A stretch of 64,000 nucleotides of DNA, taken from contig NZ_FWZX01000002.1 of the NCBI RefSeq assembly GCF_900177295.1, positions 280,124 through 344,123 of the forward strand. Direction: 5' to 3'. Source of the stretch: Tistlia consotensis USBA 355 (lineage in GTDB: Bacteria > Pseudomonadota > Alphaproteobacteria > Kiloniellales > DSM-21159). A model generated the notes under the pieces. It was not told the DNA's origin and searched no databases. It worked only from the letters and a program-made list of their open reading frames with translations. The translations under genes were made by a program, and so were the position numbers. Each line of letters begins with the position of its first letter. Within the stretch, counting starts at the first letter, position 1. Shown here piece after piece: positions 41,258 to 49,903 of the stretch.

Positions 41258-42874
41258 TCACGGCACTGGCAGCAGCGCCTCGCCCTCCGCTTCCGGCGCC
41301 AGTATCCGCTCCGCCGGCAGGGTCAGGGTCACGGTCGTGCCGCAGCCCGGCGTGCTGGCCAGGGCCAGGCTGCCGCCGTGCAGCTCGGTCAGGGCCTTGG
41401 CCAGCGGCAGGCCGAGGCCGACGCCCTCGTGCCGGCGGGCCAGCCAGCCCTCGCCCCCGGGCCGCTCGGCGACCTGGCCGAAGGGCTGCAGCACCTGGGC
41501 CAGGTGCTCGGGCGCGATGCCGATGCCGCTGTCGGTGACGGTCAGGCGCAGGCCGCCCGCCGGCTCGCGCCGCGCCTCGACGGCGACCTGGCCGCCGGGC
41601 TCGGTGAACTTGACGGCGTTCGACAGCAGGTTGCCGAGGATCCGGCGCCAGGCCGCCGGGTCGAGCGACAGCAGCAGCGGCGTCTCGGGCAGCTCGGCCG
41701 ACAGGGTCAGGCCGCGCTCGGCGGCGGCCGGCTCGACCTGGCGCAGGGCCGCCGCGACGCCGGCGGCCAGCTCGACCTCCTGCTCGGCCAGCTCGAAGCT
41801 GCCGCCCTCGACCCGCGCCATGTCGAGCAGGTCGTTGACCAGCGCCAGCAGGTGGCGGCCGCCGTCGCGGATCTCGGCCAGGTAGTCGGCGCGCCGGGCC
41901 GGCTCGATCTGGCCGCGCTCGTCCTGGGCCAGGACCTCGGCGAAGCCGATGATCGCGCTGAGCGGCGTGCGCAGCTCGTGGCTCATGGTCGCCAGGAACT
42001 GCGACTTGGCCCGGCTCGCCGTCTCGGCACGCAGGGTCTGGGCCGCCAGGTCCGCGGTGCGCTGCCCGACCCGCCGCTCCAGCTCCTCGTTGAGCCGCGA
42101 CAGGGCGGCCTGGGACTCGGTGAGGCGCCGGTTGGCCGCCCGCAGCGCCGCTTCGCGGGCGACGTCGCGGGCCTGCAGCCGGTTGAAGGCGACGATGACC
42201 CGGCCGAGCTCGTGCTGGCGGCCGGCCGGCACGCTGCGTCGCTCGCCGGTGCGCGAGGTCCACTCGATCGCCTCGAGCAGCAGCCTGAGCGGCCGGCCGA
42301 CGATGGCGCGGAAGCCGATCGTCGAGGCGGCGACGGCAAGCAGGAAGGCGAGGCTGACCACCGACAGCGAGACCATGAGCTGCAGCCGGTTGGCGTCGCG
42401 GATCTCGGCGGTGCTGAAGCGGACCAGCAGCCGGTAGGCGCCGGCGTCGCCGACCGGCACCTCGAAGCCGTCGTCGCCGCTGCCGTGCCGGCAGCCGACG
42501 CGCGGCGGCTGGGCGGCCAGCAGCGCGCCGTCGGCCACCCCGGCGCCCGCGGCCCGGAGCTCGGCGCAGACCAGCGCGCGGTCGGCCGCCAGGCCGGCGA
42601 CCAGGTCCTGGACGACCTTGGGCTGCAGGTGCGGGTCGTGGTGCGCCAGCGCCGCAGCGACGCGGCCGGCCTGGTTGCCCAGGCGCGCGGCCAGCACCGC
42701 GCGGTCGGCCTTCAGGGCGTAGTGCACGAAGAGGCCGATGCCGGGCACGGCGAGCAGCAGGAACAGCGGCACCAGGATCAGCAGAAAGCGGGCCAGCAGG
42801 CTGTCGCGGCGCCGCACCGGACGCGGCGCCGCCGGCCGCTTCCGGCCGGCACGCGGCGACGGGCCCGGGCGCAT
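41258..42874 (-). CDS. Membrane sensor histidine kinase
   Basis: A 538-aa kinase. TM1 (about 27-52) and TM2 (about 166-189) flank a 115-residue periplasmic sensor. A HAMP-like region and coiled coil (about 190-285) lead to the H-box ATMSHELRTPL with His299, N-box NLLSNAVKFTE, and G-boxes DSGIGIAPEHL and GVGLGLPLAKAL. The gene starts at ATG 42,872-42,874, overlapping the stop of the periplasmic protein gene by one base (TGATG). No response regulator is adjacent. The co-translated periplasmic protein probably modulates or is sensed by the kinase. Confidence 0.92.
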   Translation of the reverse strand: MRPGPSPRAGRKRPAAPRPVRRRDSLLARFLLILVPLFLLLAVPGIGLFVHYALKADRAVLAARLGNQAGRVAAALAHHDPHLQPKVVQDLVAGLAADRALVCAELRAAGAGVADGALLAAQPPRVGCRHGSGDDGFEVPVGDAGAYRLLVRFSTAEIRDANRLQLMVSLSVVSLAFLLAVAASTIGFRAIVGRPLRLLLEAIEWTSRTGERRSVPAGRQHELGRVIVAFNRLQARDVAREAALRAANRRLTESQAALSRLNEELERRVGQRTADLAAQTLRAETASRAKSQFLATMSHELRTPLSAIIGFAEVLAQDERGQIEPARRADYLAEIRDGGRHLLALVNDLLDMARVEGGSFELAEQEVELAAGVAAALRQVEPAAAERGLTLSAELPETPLLLSLDPAAWRRILGNLLSNAVKFTEPGGQVAVEARREPAGGLRLTVTDSGIGIAPEHLAQVLQPFGQVAERPGGEGWLARRHEGVGLGLPLAKALTELHGGSLALASTPGCGTTVTLTLPAERILAPEAEGEALLPVP

Positions 42875-43320
42875 CACTCGGCCAGCTTGACCTTGCCGGC
42901 CCGCATCAGCGCCTGGACCTGCTGGCGCTGCGAGACCGCCTCGTGGAACACGACGAAGCCGTCGCCCTTGCGCGCCAGCCAGTAGTCGATCTGGACCGGC
43001 TCGCCGGTCGCGTCCAGGAAGTCGAAGCAGAGGATGAAGCTGTCGCCCATCTCCAGGATCTTCGGATGGGCGGTCACCGGGCTGAGGCCGCGCACCTGCT
43101 GGGCCTCGGCGTCGTAGGCCAGGTACACGCCCTCGATCGTCTGGCGCTCGACCTGCTGCTGCATCGCGGCCTGCAGCGCCGCCTTCTCGCCGAGGGTCAG
43201 CGCCGAGGCTGGCGGCAGCAGGGCGAGCAGGGCGAGGACGCCGGCGGCGAGGGCCGGCAGCAGGGGCGGCAGGGCGGCCGGCAGGCGGCGGGCGGGCAGG
43301 GCGGGACGCAGGCTCGGCAT
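42874..43320 (-). CDS. Small periplasmic protein co-translated with the histidine kinase
   Basis: A 148-aa protein with a proline-rich signal segment (about 12-41, ending PASALTLG). The mature part of about 107 residues includes GVYLAYDAEAQQVRGLSP, DSFILCFDFLDATG and DYWLARKGDGFVVFHEAV; a single cysteine is present. I do not recognise the family. Its stop and the kinase start share bases (TGATG), so it is very probably a partner of the kinase sensor domain. It could bind a ligand for it. Confidence 0.78.
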   Translation of the reverse strand: MPSLRPALPARRLPAALPPLLPALAAGVLALLALLPPASALTLGEKAALQAAMQQQVERQTIEGVYLAYDAEAQQVRGLSPVTAHPKILEMGDSFILCFDFLDATGEPVQIDYWLARKGDGFVVFHEAVSQRQQVQALMRAGKVKLAE

Positions 43321-43368
43321 CGTCTCGGTCCGATGGAGGAACTCGGGCCGACTGTCGTCCTGTGGCCG

Positions 43369-44607
43369 TTAAGGGCGGCTTAAGAATGGCGCGCCCTGCT
43401 CCGAGGCCGCCAGCCAGTCCGCAAGGCCGCGGGCCGCGGCGCGGCCCGTGGCGAGGCAGGCGGTCAGCAGGTAGCCGCCGGTCGGCGCCTCCCAGTCCAG
43501 CATCTCGCCGGCGACGAAGACGCCGGGCAGGCGCTTCAGCATGTAGCGCTCGTCGACCGCGTCCCAGGCGATGCCGCCGGCCGAGGAGATCGCTTCGGCG
43601 AGCGGGCGCGGCCGCGAGACCGGCAGGGGCAGCGCCTTGATCAGAGCGGCCAGGCGCTCCGGGTCCGCGAGCGCGCCCGGCGGCCCGAGCTCGCGCAGCA
43701 GGGCGGCCTTGACGCCGGTCATCCCGGCGCCCTTGCGCAGGCGGTTCGACAGGCTGGCCCGGGCCGGCTGGCGCGCCAGGTCGCGCGCCAGCCGCTCGCG
43801 CGTCCGCCCGGGCGCGAGGTCCAGCAGCAGGAGCGCCCTGTCGTCGCACGCCAGGGCGTCGCGCAGGGCCGCCGCATGGGCGTAGACCAGGCTGCCCTCG
43901 ATGCCGCCGGCCGTGACCACGAACTCGCCGGCGATCGTGCCGGCGGGGCTGCCGGCGGTCACCGCCTTGACCGGCGCCCCGGCGAAGCGCTGCCGGAAGC
44001 CCTCGGTCCAGTCGACCTCGAAGCCGCAGTTGGCCGGCCGGAAGGCGTGGAGCGCGACGCCGCGCGCCGCCAGCCAGGGCTGCCAGGCGCCGTCCGAGCC
44101 GAGCCGCGGCCAGCTCGCCCCGCCGAGCGCCAGTAGGGCGGCGTCGCAGCGCAGGAGGCGCTCGCCCACGGGCGCCTCGAAGCGCAGGCCGTCCGCCGCG
44201 AAGCCGATCCAGCGGTGGCGGGTCAGGAGCCGCACGCCCCGACCCTCGAGCCGGCGCAGCCAGGCGCGCAGCAGCGGCGAGGCCTTCATCGCGGTCGGGA
44301 AGACGCGGCCCGAGGAGCCGACGAAGGTCTCGCAGCCGAGCCCGGCCGCCCAGTCCCGAACGTCGGTGCCGGTGAAGGCGTCGAGCGCTGGCCGCAGGCG
44401 GCCGGCGGCGGCGCCGAAGCGCCCGGCGAGGCGGGCGTGCTCCTCCGCGTGGGTCAGGTTCAGCCCGGACTTGCCGGCCAGCAGCAGCTTGCGGCCGAGC
44501 GTCGGCATGGCGTCGCAGAGCGTCACGCCGAGGCCCGTCAGCGACAGCACCTCCGCCGCCATGAGCCCGGCCGGCCCACCGCCGACGATCGCGACCTGTC
44601 TCGTCAT
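43369..44607 (-). CDS. FAD-dependent flavoprotein (HI0933/BaiN-like, TIGR03862)
   Basis: A 412-aa flavoprotein with the FAD dinucleotide motif VAIVGGGPAGLMAAEVL (5-21), GRKLLLAGKSGLNLTHAEE, a middle insert, and a C-terminal FAD-binding block VFVAGEMLDWEAPTGGYLL. This is the family including BaiN; many members have unknown substrates. The start is ATG 44,605-44,607. A 13-bp tandem repeat begins 75 bp upstream. The gene lies 48 bp from the kinase operon on the same strand and may be co-transcribed with it. Confidence 0.9.
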   Translation of the reverse strand: MTRQVAIVGGGPAGLMAAEVLSLTGLGVTLCDAMPTLGRKLLLAGKSGLNLTHAEEHARLAGRFGAAAGRLRPALDAFTGTDVRDWAAGLGCETFVGSSGRVFPTAMKASPLLRAWLRRLEGRGVRLLTRHRWIGFAADGLRFEAPVGERLLRCDAALLALGGASWPRLGSDGAWQPWLAARGVALHAFRPANCGFEVDWTEGFRQRFAGAPVKAVTAGSPAGTIAGEFVVTAGGIEGSLVYAHAAALRDALACDDRALLLLDLAPGRTRERLARDLARQPARASLSNRLRKGAGMTGVKAALLRELGPPGALADPERLAALIKALPLPVSRPRPLAEAISSAGGIAWDAVDERYMLKRLPGVFVAGEMLDWEAPTGGYLLTACLATGRAAARGLADWLAASEQGAPFLSRP

Positions 44608-44681
44608 GGGGCGGCTGGATGGCACGCGGCCGCGCCGACCGCAAGCGGGCTCGGGCGGCCCGGCGGCCGGCCGGAAGAGGA

Positions 44682-44730
44682 GGCCCGGGGAATCGGCCCG
44701 GGGAATCGGCCCGGGGAATCGGCCCGGGGA
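44682..44730. repeat. 13-bp tandem repeat upstream of the flavoprotein gene
   Basis: The unit GGCCCGGGGAATC occurs three times in full (starting 44,682, 44,695 and 44,708), then once in part at 44,721. The unit contains the 6-bp palindrome CCCGGG. Being 13 bp, a change in copy number would move any spaced promoter element by more than one helical turn. Confidence 0.85.
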
Positions 44731-45153
44731 GGATGCCGATCCGACCCGGGGCCGGCGGCGTGAGCGAGGTGCCACTCCGCCGCGGAAGGTTCGTCCGGCG
44801 AGGAATTGACAATCAAGCAAACGACGTGATCACATCGGTGCCAACAACAATAAAGATGGCGTCAGCGGGAGGCTCTGACATCACTCGACGCCATGCGTCT
44901 GGGTATTCGATGGTGACGTTTGGCAAATCGCACGCCAGTACGATTCAAAACGGTGGGGGTCTATCTCTGCGACAATTTGACGCGCCAGGCGAATGACTGG
45001 CCGGTTGGTTATGAAATCTTCGACTGTCTGGGCGCCACCCGTGCGAGCGGACGGAGCCGGCAAGAACGGATGGGACGGATGAGAGGACGCGACCGCGGGC
45101 AGCTGTCACGAACCGGCGCGGACGGCGGCGCCGGGAGGGGCAAAGGCAGCTAG
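44731..45153. other. Unannotated spacer with a low-GC patch before the polyamine-type operon
   Basis: This 423-bp stretch between the repeat and the first transporter gene has a clearly lower GC content from about 44,805 to 45,040. It contains TTGACA at 44,806-44,811 and TTGACG at 44,977-44,982, but no convincing -10 at normal distance, and the dyad GTGATCAC at about 44,826-44,833. A 60-codon minus-strand frame (44,881-45,063) with ordinary amino-acid use is open but lacks a ribosome-binding site and the GC3 bias of real genes here. It may be a control region or the remnant of foreign DNA. Confidence 0.4.
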
Positions 45154-46362
45154 ATGGCCGCCCAGCTCGACATGCCGCCCGATATGCCGCCCGCCGCGGA
45201 CCCGATGGCGCGCGGGGCCCGGCCCGACCGCGCCGGCTCTCGCGAGCATCTCGACGTTCGCCTGGACGGCGTCACCAAGGCCTATGGTCACCTCGTCGCG
45301 GTCGACGACATCTCGCTGACCATCGAGCGCGGCGAGTTCTTCAGCCTTCTGGGCCCCTCGGGCTGCGGCAAGTCGACGACGCTTTCGATGATCGGCGGCT
45401 TCGCCGAGCCGACCTACGGCGCCATCTACCTCAACGGCGTCGACGTCAGCCGCCAGCCGCCCTACCGGCGTGACGTCAACACAGTGTTCCAGTCCTACGC
45501 CCTGTTTCCGCATCTCGACGTCTACGAGAACGTCGCCTTCGGGCTGAAGCGGAAGCACGTCGACAGGAAGGCGATCGAGCGGCGCGTCCGCGACATGCTC
45601 GCACTGGTCGACCTGACCGGATTCCACGACCGCAGGCCGGCGCAGCTGTCCGGCGGCCAGCAGCAGCGCGTCGCCCTGGCCCGCGCGCTGGTCAACAGGC
45701 CGAAGCTGCTGCTGCTCGACGAGCCGCTGGGCGCGCTCGACCTCAAGCTGCGCAAGCAGATGCAGCTCGAGCTCAAGCGCATCCAGTCCGAGGTCGGCAT
45801 CACCTTCCTCTACGTGACCCACGACCAAGAGGAGGCGATGGTGATGTCCGACCGGCTGGCGGTGATGGCCGGCGGGCGCATCGAGCAGGTCGGGCCGCCC
45901 GACGTCGTCTACGACAGCCCGGCGACCGAGTTCGTGGCCGGCTTCCTGGGCGCCTCGAACCTGATGGCGGGAGAGGTGGTCGAGCGCGGCGGCGCGCTGG
46001 CCAGGGTGCGCCTCGACGACGGCCTCGTCGTCCAGGTGGCGAGGGGGCGCCTCGGCGACCGCGGGCCGCGCGTCAAGGTCGGGGTGCGGCCCGAGAAGAT
46101 CCAGGTGCTGCCCGCCGGGCAGCCCGTCCCGGAGGGCAGGAACAGCCTCGAGGCGGTCGTCGCCATGACCGCCTACATCGGCGTCAGCCACCAGTACACG
46201 ATGGAAGGGCCGGACGGCCGCAGCTTCAGCGCCTACGCGCAGAATCTCGGCACGGGGCCCCATCCCGCCCGAGGCGACCGGGTCCGGCTCTGCTGGCACC
46301 CGGAGCACACCTTCGTCGTCGAGCCATCGGCACCGCGAGCAGCAGAGGAGAGCTCCGCATGA
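45154..46362 (+). CDS. ABC transporter ATPase, spermidine/putrescine type
   Basis: A 402-aa PotA-like ATPase. Walker A is GPSGCGKST, signature LSGGQQQR, Walker B LLLLDEP, and the H-loop VTHDQEEA. The C-terminal third (about 280-395) is the TOBE regulatory domain. The first 30 residues are a variable leader. GGGAGGGG lies before the ATG. The stop overlaps the binding-protein start by 4 nt. Order ATPase - binding protein - permease - permease matches the potABCD/potFGHI type; the substrate could be polyamines or another organic cation. Confidence 0.94.
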   Translation: MAAQLDMPPDMPPAADPMARGARPDRAGSREHLDVRLDGVTKAYGHLVAVDDISLTIERGEFFSLLGPSGCGKSTTLSMIGGFAEPTYGAIYLNGVDVSRQPPYRRDVNTVFQSYALFPHLDVYENVAFGLKRKHVDRKAIERRVRDMLALVDLTGFHDRRPAQLSGGQQQRVALARALVNRPKLLLLDEPLGALDLKLRKQMQLELKRIQSEVGITFLYVTHDQEEAMVMSDRLAVMAGGRIEQVGPPDVVYDSPATEFVAGFLGASNLMAGEVVERGGALARVRLDDGLVVQVARGRLGDRGPRVKVGVRPEKIQVLPAGQPVPEGRNSLEAVVAMTAYIGVSHQYTMEGPDGRSFSAYAQNLGTGPHPARGDRVRLCWHPEHTFVVEPSAPRAAEESSA

Positions 46363-47594
46363 GCAAGCGATCGAATTCTGGCAGGACAATCGACCCGGCG
46401 CTGCTGCGCGGCCTGACCGAAGCGCGCGTCTCGCGCCGAGGCCTGCTGCAGGCGGGGGCCCTGGGCCTGGGCATGGCGGCGCTCGGCCCGCTCGCCGCCC
46501 GCACCGCCCGGGCCGCGGAGCGCGACTGGGAGGCCTGGTGGAAGCAGCAGAAGCCGACCGACGAGCTGGTCTTCGCGAACTGGCCCTACTACATCGACGT
46601 CGCCGACAAGGGCGCGAAGAACCCCTCGCTCGACGACTTCACCAAGGCGAGCGGGATCAAGGTCAAGTATCTCGAAGTCATCCAGGGCAACGCGCCCTTC
46701 TACGCCAAGATCGCCCCGGTCCTGAAGGCTGGCCAGTCGATCGGCTACGACCTGATGGTGATGACCAACACCTGGCAGCTGACGGAACTCGTGATGCAGG
46801 ACTGGCTGGTGCCGCTGTGGAAGGAGAAGCTGCCGAACTTCAAGAAGTATGCGAGCCCCAGCGTCGTCAGCCCCGACTACGACAAGGGCAACAGGTACAC
46901 GCTGGCCTGGCAGTCGGGCTTCACCGGCATCGCCTACAACCCGAAGCTCACCAAGCGCGAGATCACCTCGATCGACGACCTCTGGGACCCGGCCTTCGCC
47001 GGCCACGTCGGCATGATGAGCGACATCACCGAGCTCGGCAGCGTTGCCCTGCTCAAGCTCGGCATCGATCCCGCCAAGTCGACGAAGGCCGACTGGGAGA
47101 AGGCCGCCAAGGTGCTCAAGGAGCAGAAGGACAAGGGGCTGGTCCGCCAGTACTACGACCAGAGCTACATCACCGCGCTCGAGCACGGCGACACCTGGAT
47201 CAGCCAGGCCTGGTCGGGCGACGTCTTCCAGGCCAACGCCAAGGGCTTCAAGGACCTGAAGTTCGTCGCGCCCAAGGAGGGCGTGATGCTCTGGCACGAC
47301 AACATGATGATCCCGGTCGGCGCGAAGAACCCGCTCAGCGCGCTGGCCTGGATGAACTTCTACTACACGCCGAAGACCGCGGCGCTGATCGAAGACTACG
47401 TCAACTACGTCTGCCCGGTGCCGGACGCGAAGGACGTCATCCTGAAGGACCTGCAGGATCCGGACGTCGCCAACAGCGTGCTCGTCTTCCCGACCGAGGC
47501 GATGTACGCCAAGGCCCACGACTTCTATACCTTCAAGAGCTACGCCGAGTACCAGAGTTGGAACAGCGTCTTCACGCCCATCATCCAGGGCTGA
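46359..47594 (+). CDS. ABC transporter binding protein, spermidine/putrescine type, Tat-exported
   Basis: A 411-aa periplasmic protein. The leader VSRRGLLQAGALGLGMAAL (about 24-42) has a twin arginine and should be cleaved near residue 53 (ARA-AE). The mature protein starts the PotD/PotF fold with ELVFANWPYYID, then KVKYLEVIQGNAPFY. Later blocks include AWSGDVFQAN and EGVMLWHDNMMIPVGAKN, where PotD has its polyamine-contacting acidic residues. The ATG overlaps the ATPase stop (ATGA). Confidence 0.94.
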   Translation: MSKRSNSGRTIDPALLRGLTEARVSRRGLLQAGALGLGMAALGPLAARTARAAERDWEAWWKQQKPTDELVFANWPYYIDVADKGAKNPSLDDFTKASGIKVKYLEVIQGNAPFYAKIAPVLKAGQSIGYDLMVMTNTWQLTELVMQDWLVPLWKEKLPNFKKYASPSVVSPDYDKGNRYTLAWQSGFTGIAYNPKLTKREITSIDDLWDPAFAGHVGMMSDITELGSVALLKLGIDPAKSTKADWEKAAKVLKEQKDKGLVRQYYDQSYITALEHGDTWISQAWSGDVFQANAKGFKDLKFVAPKEGVMLWHDNMMIPVGAKNPLSALAWMNFYYTPKTAALIEDYVNYVCPVPDAKDVILKDLQDPDVANSVLVFPTEAMYAKAHDFYTFKSYAEYQSWNSVFTPIIQG

Positions 47595-47662
47595 GGCGTT
47601 TTTCGACCATGTGGCATCGCCGGCCCGCACCTGCGCCCGACCACCCACGGCAGTATCCTGGA

Positions 47663-48595
47663 ATGAGCGGCCGGGGGAAGGCGCGGGCCGGCGCCGGTTC
47701 CGCGCGAGCGGAAAGGGCTCCGGCCCGGCGGCGCGACCGGCGGATCGGGAAGGCGGCGGTACCCTACCTGCTCGGCCTGCCGAGCTGGGTCTACCTGCTG
47801 CTGTTCTTCCTGGTTCCGCTGGCCTCGATGCTCGCGCTCTCGGCCGCCGTCGGCGATCCGATCGTCGGCTACAGCTACGGCGGCCACTTCGCCGAGTTCC
47901 TCGACGCGATCGGGCAGTATCACCGGCAGCTGCTGCGCTCGTTCTACTACGGCGCGCTCGCGACCCTCGTGACCCTGGCGATCGCCTATCCGGCCGCCTA
48001 CTGGATCGCCTTCCACGGCGGCCGGCACAAGTCGACCTATCTCTTCCTGATCATGCTGCCGTTCTTCGTGTCCTTCGTGATCCGGACGGTGGCCTGGCAG
48101 TTCATCCTGGCGGACCAGGGCTTCCTGTTCGGGCAGCTCAAGAGCTGGGGCCTGATTTCGGACCGCTTCTACATCCTCTCGACCCAGTGGGCGGTGATCG
48201 GCGGCCTCGTCTACAACGGGCTCGCCTACTACGTGCTGCCGCTCTACGTCGCGATCGAGAAGATCGACCGGCGGGTCGTGCGCGCGGCCGGCGATCTCTA
48301 CGCCGATCCGGCCAGCACCTTCCTGCGGGTGATCCTGCCGCTCTCGGCGCCCGGCGTCTTCGCCGGCTTCCTCCTGGTCTTCGTCACCGACGTCGGCGAC
48401 TTCGTCAACGCCCAGATCCTCGGCGGGCCCGGCACCTACATGGTCGGCAACGTCATCCAGGACAGCTTCTTCGTGAACCAGGACTACCCGATGGCGGCGG
48501 CGCTCTCCTCGATCCTCATGTTCCTGCTGATGGTCGCGATCTTCCTCTATGCGCGGGCCTTCGGCAGGGAGCGGATCCAGGAGTATGCCGCGTGA
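47663..48595 (+). CDS. ABC transporter permease 1, spermidine/putrescine type
   Basis: A 310-aa inner-membrane protein of the PotB/PotH type with about six hydrophobic segments. It begins with a basic cytoplasmic tail, then PSWVYLLLFFLVPLASML. The EAA loop reads VRAAGDLYADPASTFLRVIL. ATG 47,663 is chosen for typical length; an in-frame ATG at 47,609 would add 18 residues and has a GAGGCG some 12 nt upstream. It is 68 nt after the binding-protein gene. The stop overlaps the second permease start (GTGA). Confidence 0.92.
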   Translation: MSGRGKARAGAGSARAERAPARRRDRRIGKAAVPYLLGLPSWVYLLLFFLVPLASMLALSAAVGDPIVGYSYGGHFAEFLDAIGQYHRQLLRSFYYGALATLVTLAIAYPAAYWIAFHGGRHKSTYLFLIMLPFFVSFVIRTVAWQFILADQGFLFGQLKSWGLISDRFYILSTQWAVIGGLVYNGLAYYVLPLYVAIEKIDRRVVRAAGDLYADPASTFLRVILPLSAPGVFAGFLLVFVTDVGDFVNAQILGGPGTYMVGNVIQDSFFVNQDYPMAAALSSILMFLLMVAIFLYARAFGRERIQEYAA

Positions 48596-49434
48596 CCGGC
48601 CTCGCCCCGGGCCCGGGCAGGGCGGTCGCGGCGCCGGGGCGGGGCGACGGTCCCGGCCTCGCGCCCCGGCTGCTCTCGCTCTACACGTGGCTGCTGATCC
48701 TCTACGCGATCGTGCCGATCGCGGTGATGGTGGTGTTCAGCTTCAACCAGGCGCCGAGCGGCCGGGTGACCCTGAAGTGGCTGGGCTTCACCACCGCCTG
48801 GTACGGCCATGCCTTCGCCGTCGCCGACCTGACGGACGCCCTGGTCCACTCCCTCGAGGTGGCCTTCGGCAGCATGATCGTCTCGGTGATCCTGGGCACG
48901 CCGCTGGCGCTCGCGCTGGCGCGCTACCGCTTCCGCGGCAAGGCGGTCACCGACATGGTCATCTTCGCCGACATCGCGGCACCGGCGGTGGTGGTCGGCG
49001 CGTCGCTGCTGTCCTTCTTCCTGACCCTGAACCTGCCGCGCGGCCTGCTGACCATCCTGATGGCGCACATCGCCTTCAACGTCGCCTTCGTGGTCGTGGT
49101 CGTCCGCGCCCGCGTCTCGGGCCTCGACCGCGCGCTCGACCGGGCCGCGGCCGATCTCGGGGCGACGCCCTGGGTCGCCTTCTGGAAGGTGACCTTCCCG
49201 CTGATCCTGCCGGGCATCGTCGCCGCCGGCCTGCTCGCCTTCGCGCTGTCGATCGACGACCTGATCATCACCAGCTTCGTCTCGGGCCAGACCCTGACCT
49301 TCCCCTTGTGGATCTACGGCGCGGTGAAGACCGGCATCCCGCCGCAGGTCTTCGTGCTCAGCACCTTCATCTTCCTCGGCGGCGTCGTGCTGACCCTGAT
49401 CAACACGATCGTCGTCCGGCGCAACCTGCCCTGA
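48592..49434 (+). CDS. ABC transporter permease 2, spermidine/putrescine type
   Basis: A 280-aa inner-membrane protein of the PotC/PotI type with about six hydrophobic segments. It starts at GTG 48,592-48,594, sharing bases with the stop of permease 1. Landmarks are IVPIAVMVVFSFNQAPSG, the PotC-like start, and the EAA loop DRAAADLGATPWVAFWKV. It is the last gene of the operon; the convergent tRNA-Gln gene begins 54 nt beyond. Confidence 0.93.
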   Translation: MTGLAPGPGRAVAAPGRGDGPGLAPRLLSLYTWLLILYAIVPIAVMVVFSFNQAPSGRVTLKWLGFTTAWYGHAFAVADLTDALVHSLEVAFGSMIVSVILGTPLALALARYRFRGKAVTDMVIFADIAAPAVVVGASLLSFFLTLNLPRGLLTILMAHIAFNVAFVVVVVRARVSGLDRALDRAAADLGATPWVAFWKVTFPLILPGIVAAGLLAFALSIDDLIITSFVSGQTLTFPLWIYGAVKTGIPPQVFVLSTFIFLGGVVLTLINTIVVRRNLP

Positions 49435-49487
49435 GACGGTGCGAGCGGCACCGGCGTCGCGAGATGATTGGTTCTCTGCGGAAAGGT

Positions 49488-49561
49488 TGGCTGGGGGACC
49501 TGGATTCGAACCAGGACTAGCGGAGTCAGAGTCCGCGGTTCTACCGTTAAACTATCCCCCA
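49488..49561 (-). tRNA. tRNA-Gln (anticodon CTG), with encoded CCA
   Basis: A 74-nt cloverleaf on the minus strand. The acceptor stem is TGGGGGA/TCCCCCA, the D arm contains TTTAACGGTAGAAC, the anticodon stem GCGGA/TCCGC encloses the loop CTCTGAC with anticodon CTG, and the T arm is CCTGG-TTCGAAT-CCAGG. The discriminator is G and the CCA end is encoded. All stems pair fully. It reads CAG codons. Confidence 0.97.
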
Positions 49562-49646
49562 AGCCGGGGCCTCGGAACGGCGCCGGGCCTGGGCCCGGGC
49601 GGGGCGCGCGGCCTTGCCGGGCGCCCGTTGCCGTCGAGAGGTTGGC

Positions 49647-49676
49647 TATTTAGTCCAGGCGGGGGGGCCAGTTCAA
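49647..49676 (-). promoter_or_regulatory. Candidate promoter for tRNA-Gln
   Basis: On the minus strand TTGAAC (49,671-49,676) and TAAATA (49,647-49,652) are 18 nt apart, about 86 nt before the tRNA. TAAATA stands out in very GC-rich DNA. The remainder of the 342-bp gap between the tRNA and the Ppx/GppA gene (49,562-49,903) shows GC-rich spacer only. Confidence 0.5.
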
Positions 49677-49903
49677 CCCCTTAGTGGAGGCTTTTCGGCC
49701 GCCGGCCATCGTGCCGCCCCCGCCGCCGCCCTTGGTGCCACGGCCGGGCCGGCGGTCCCCGCTCTGGCCAGACTCGCGCGCATCGGGCTAAGCTGTCGGC
49801 CGAGCAATGGAAACGGGACGGCCCGGCGGGCGCGGCGACTGCTGCCGGGTGGCGCGGGGCGCGCGGGCGGGCCGGACCAAGAGAACGCGGGAGGTTTCAA
49901 GGG

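Noticed and set aside
44682-44730. Tandem 13-bp units as a CRISPR or iteron array
   Set aside because: No spacers, so not CRISPR; too few copies and no replication gene nearby, so not a plasmid origin.
41258-44812. A 1,184-codon minus-strand frame that could suggest a giant kinase fusion
   Set aside because: Only the last 538 codons are the histidine kinase. The upstream part is the flavoprotein and periplasmic genes read in the wrong frame.
44881-45063. 60-codon minus-strand frame with normal-looking protein sequence
   Set aside because: TTG start without a ribosome-binding site, no GC3 bias and no recognisable family; kept only as a note on the low-GC patch.
49439-49470. Hairpin GGTGC...GCACC after the last transporter gene as a terminator
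   Set aside because: Only 5 bp long with no T-run; too weak to report as a feature.
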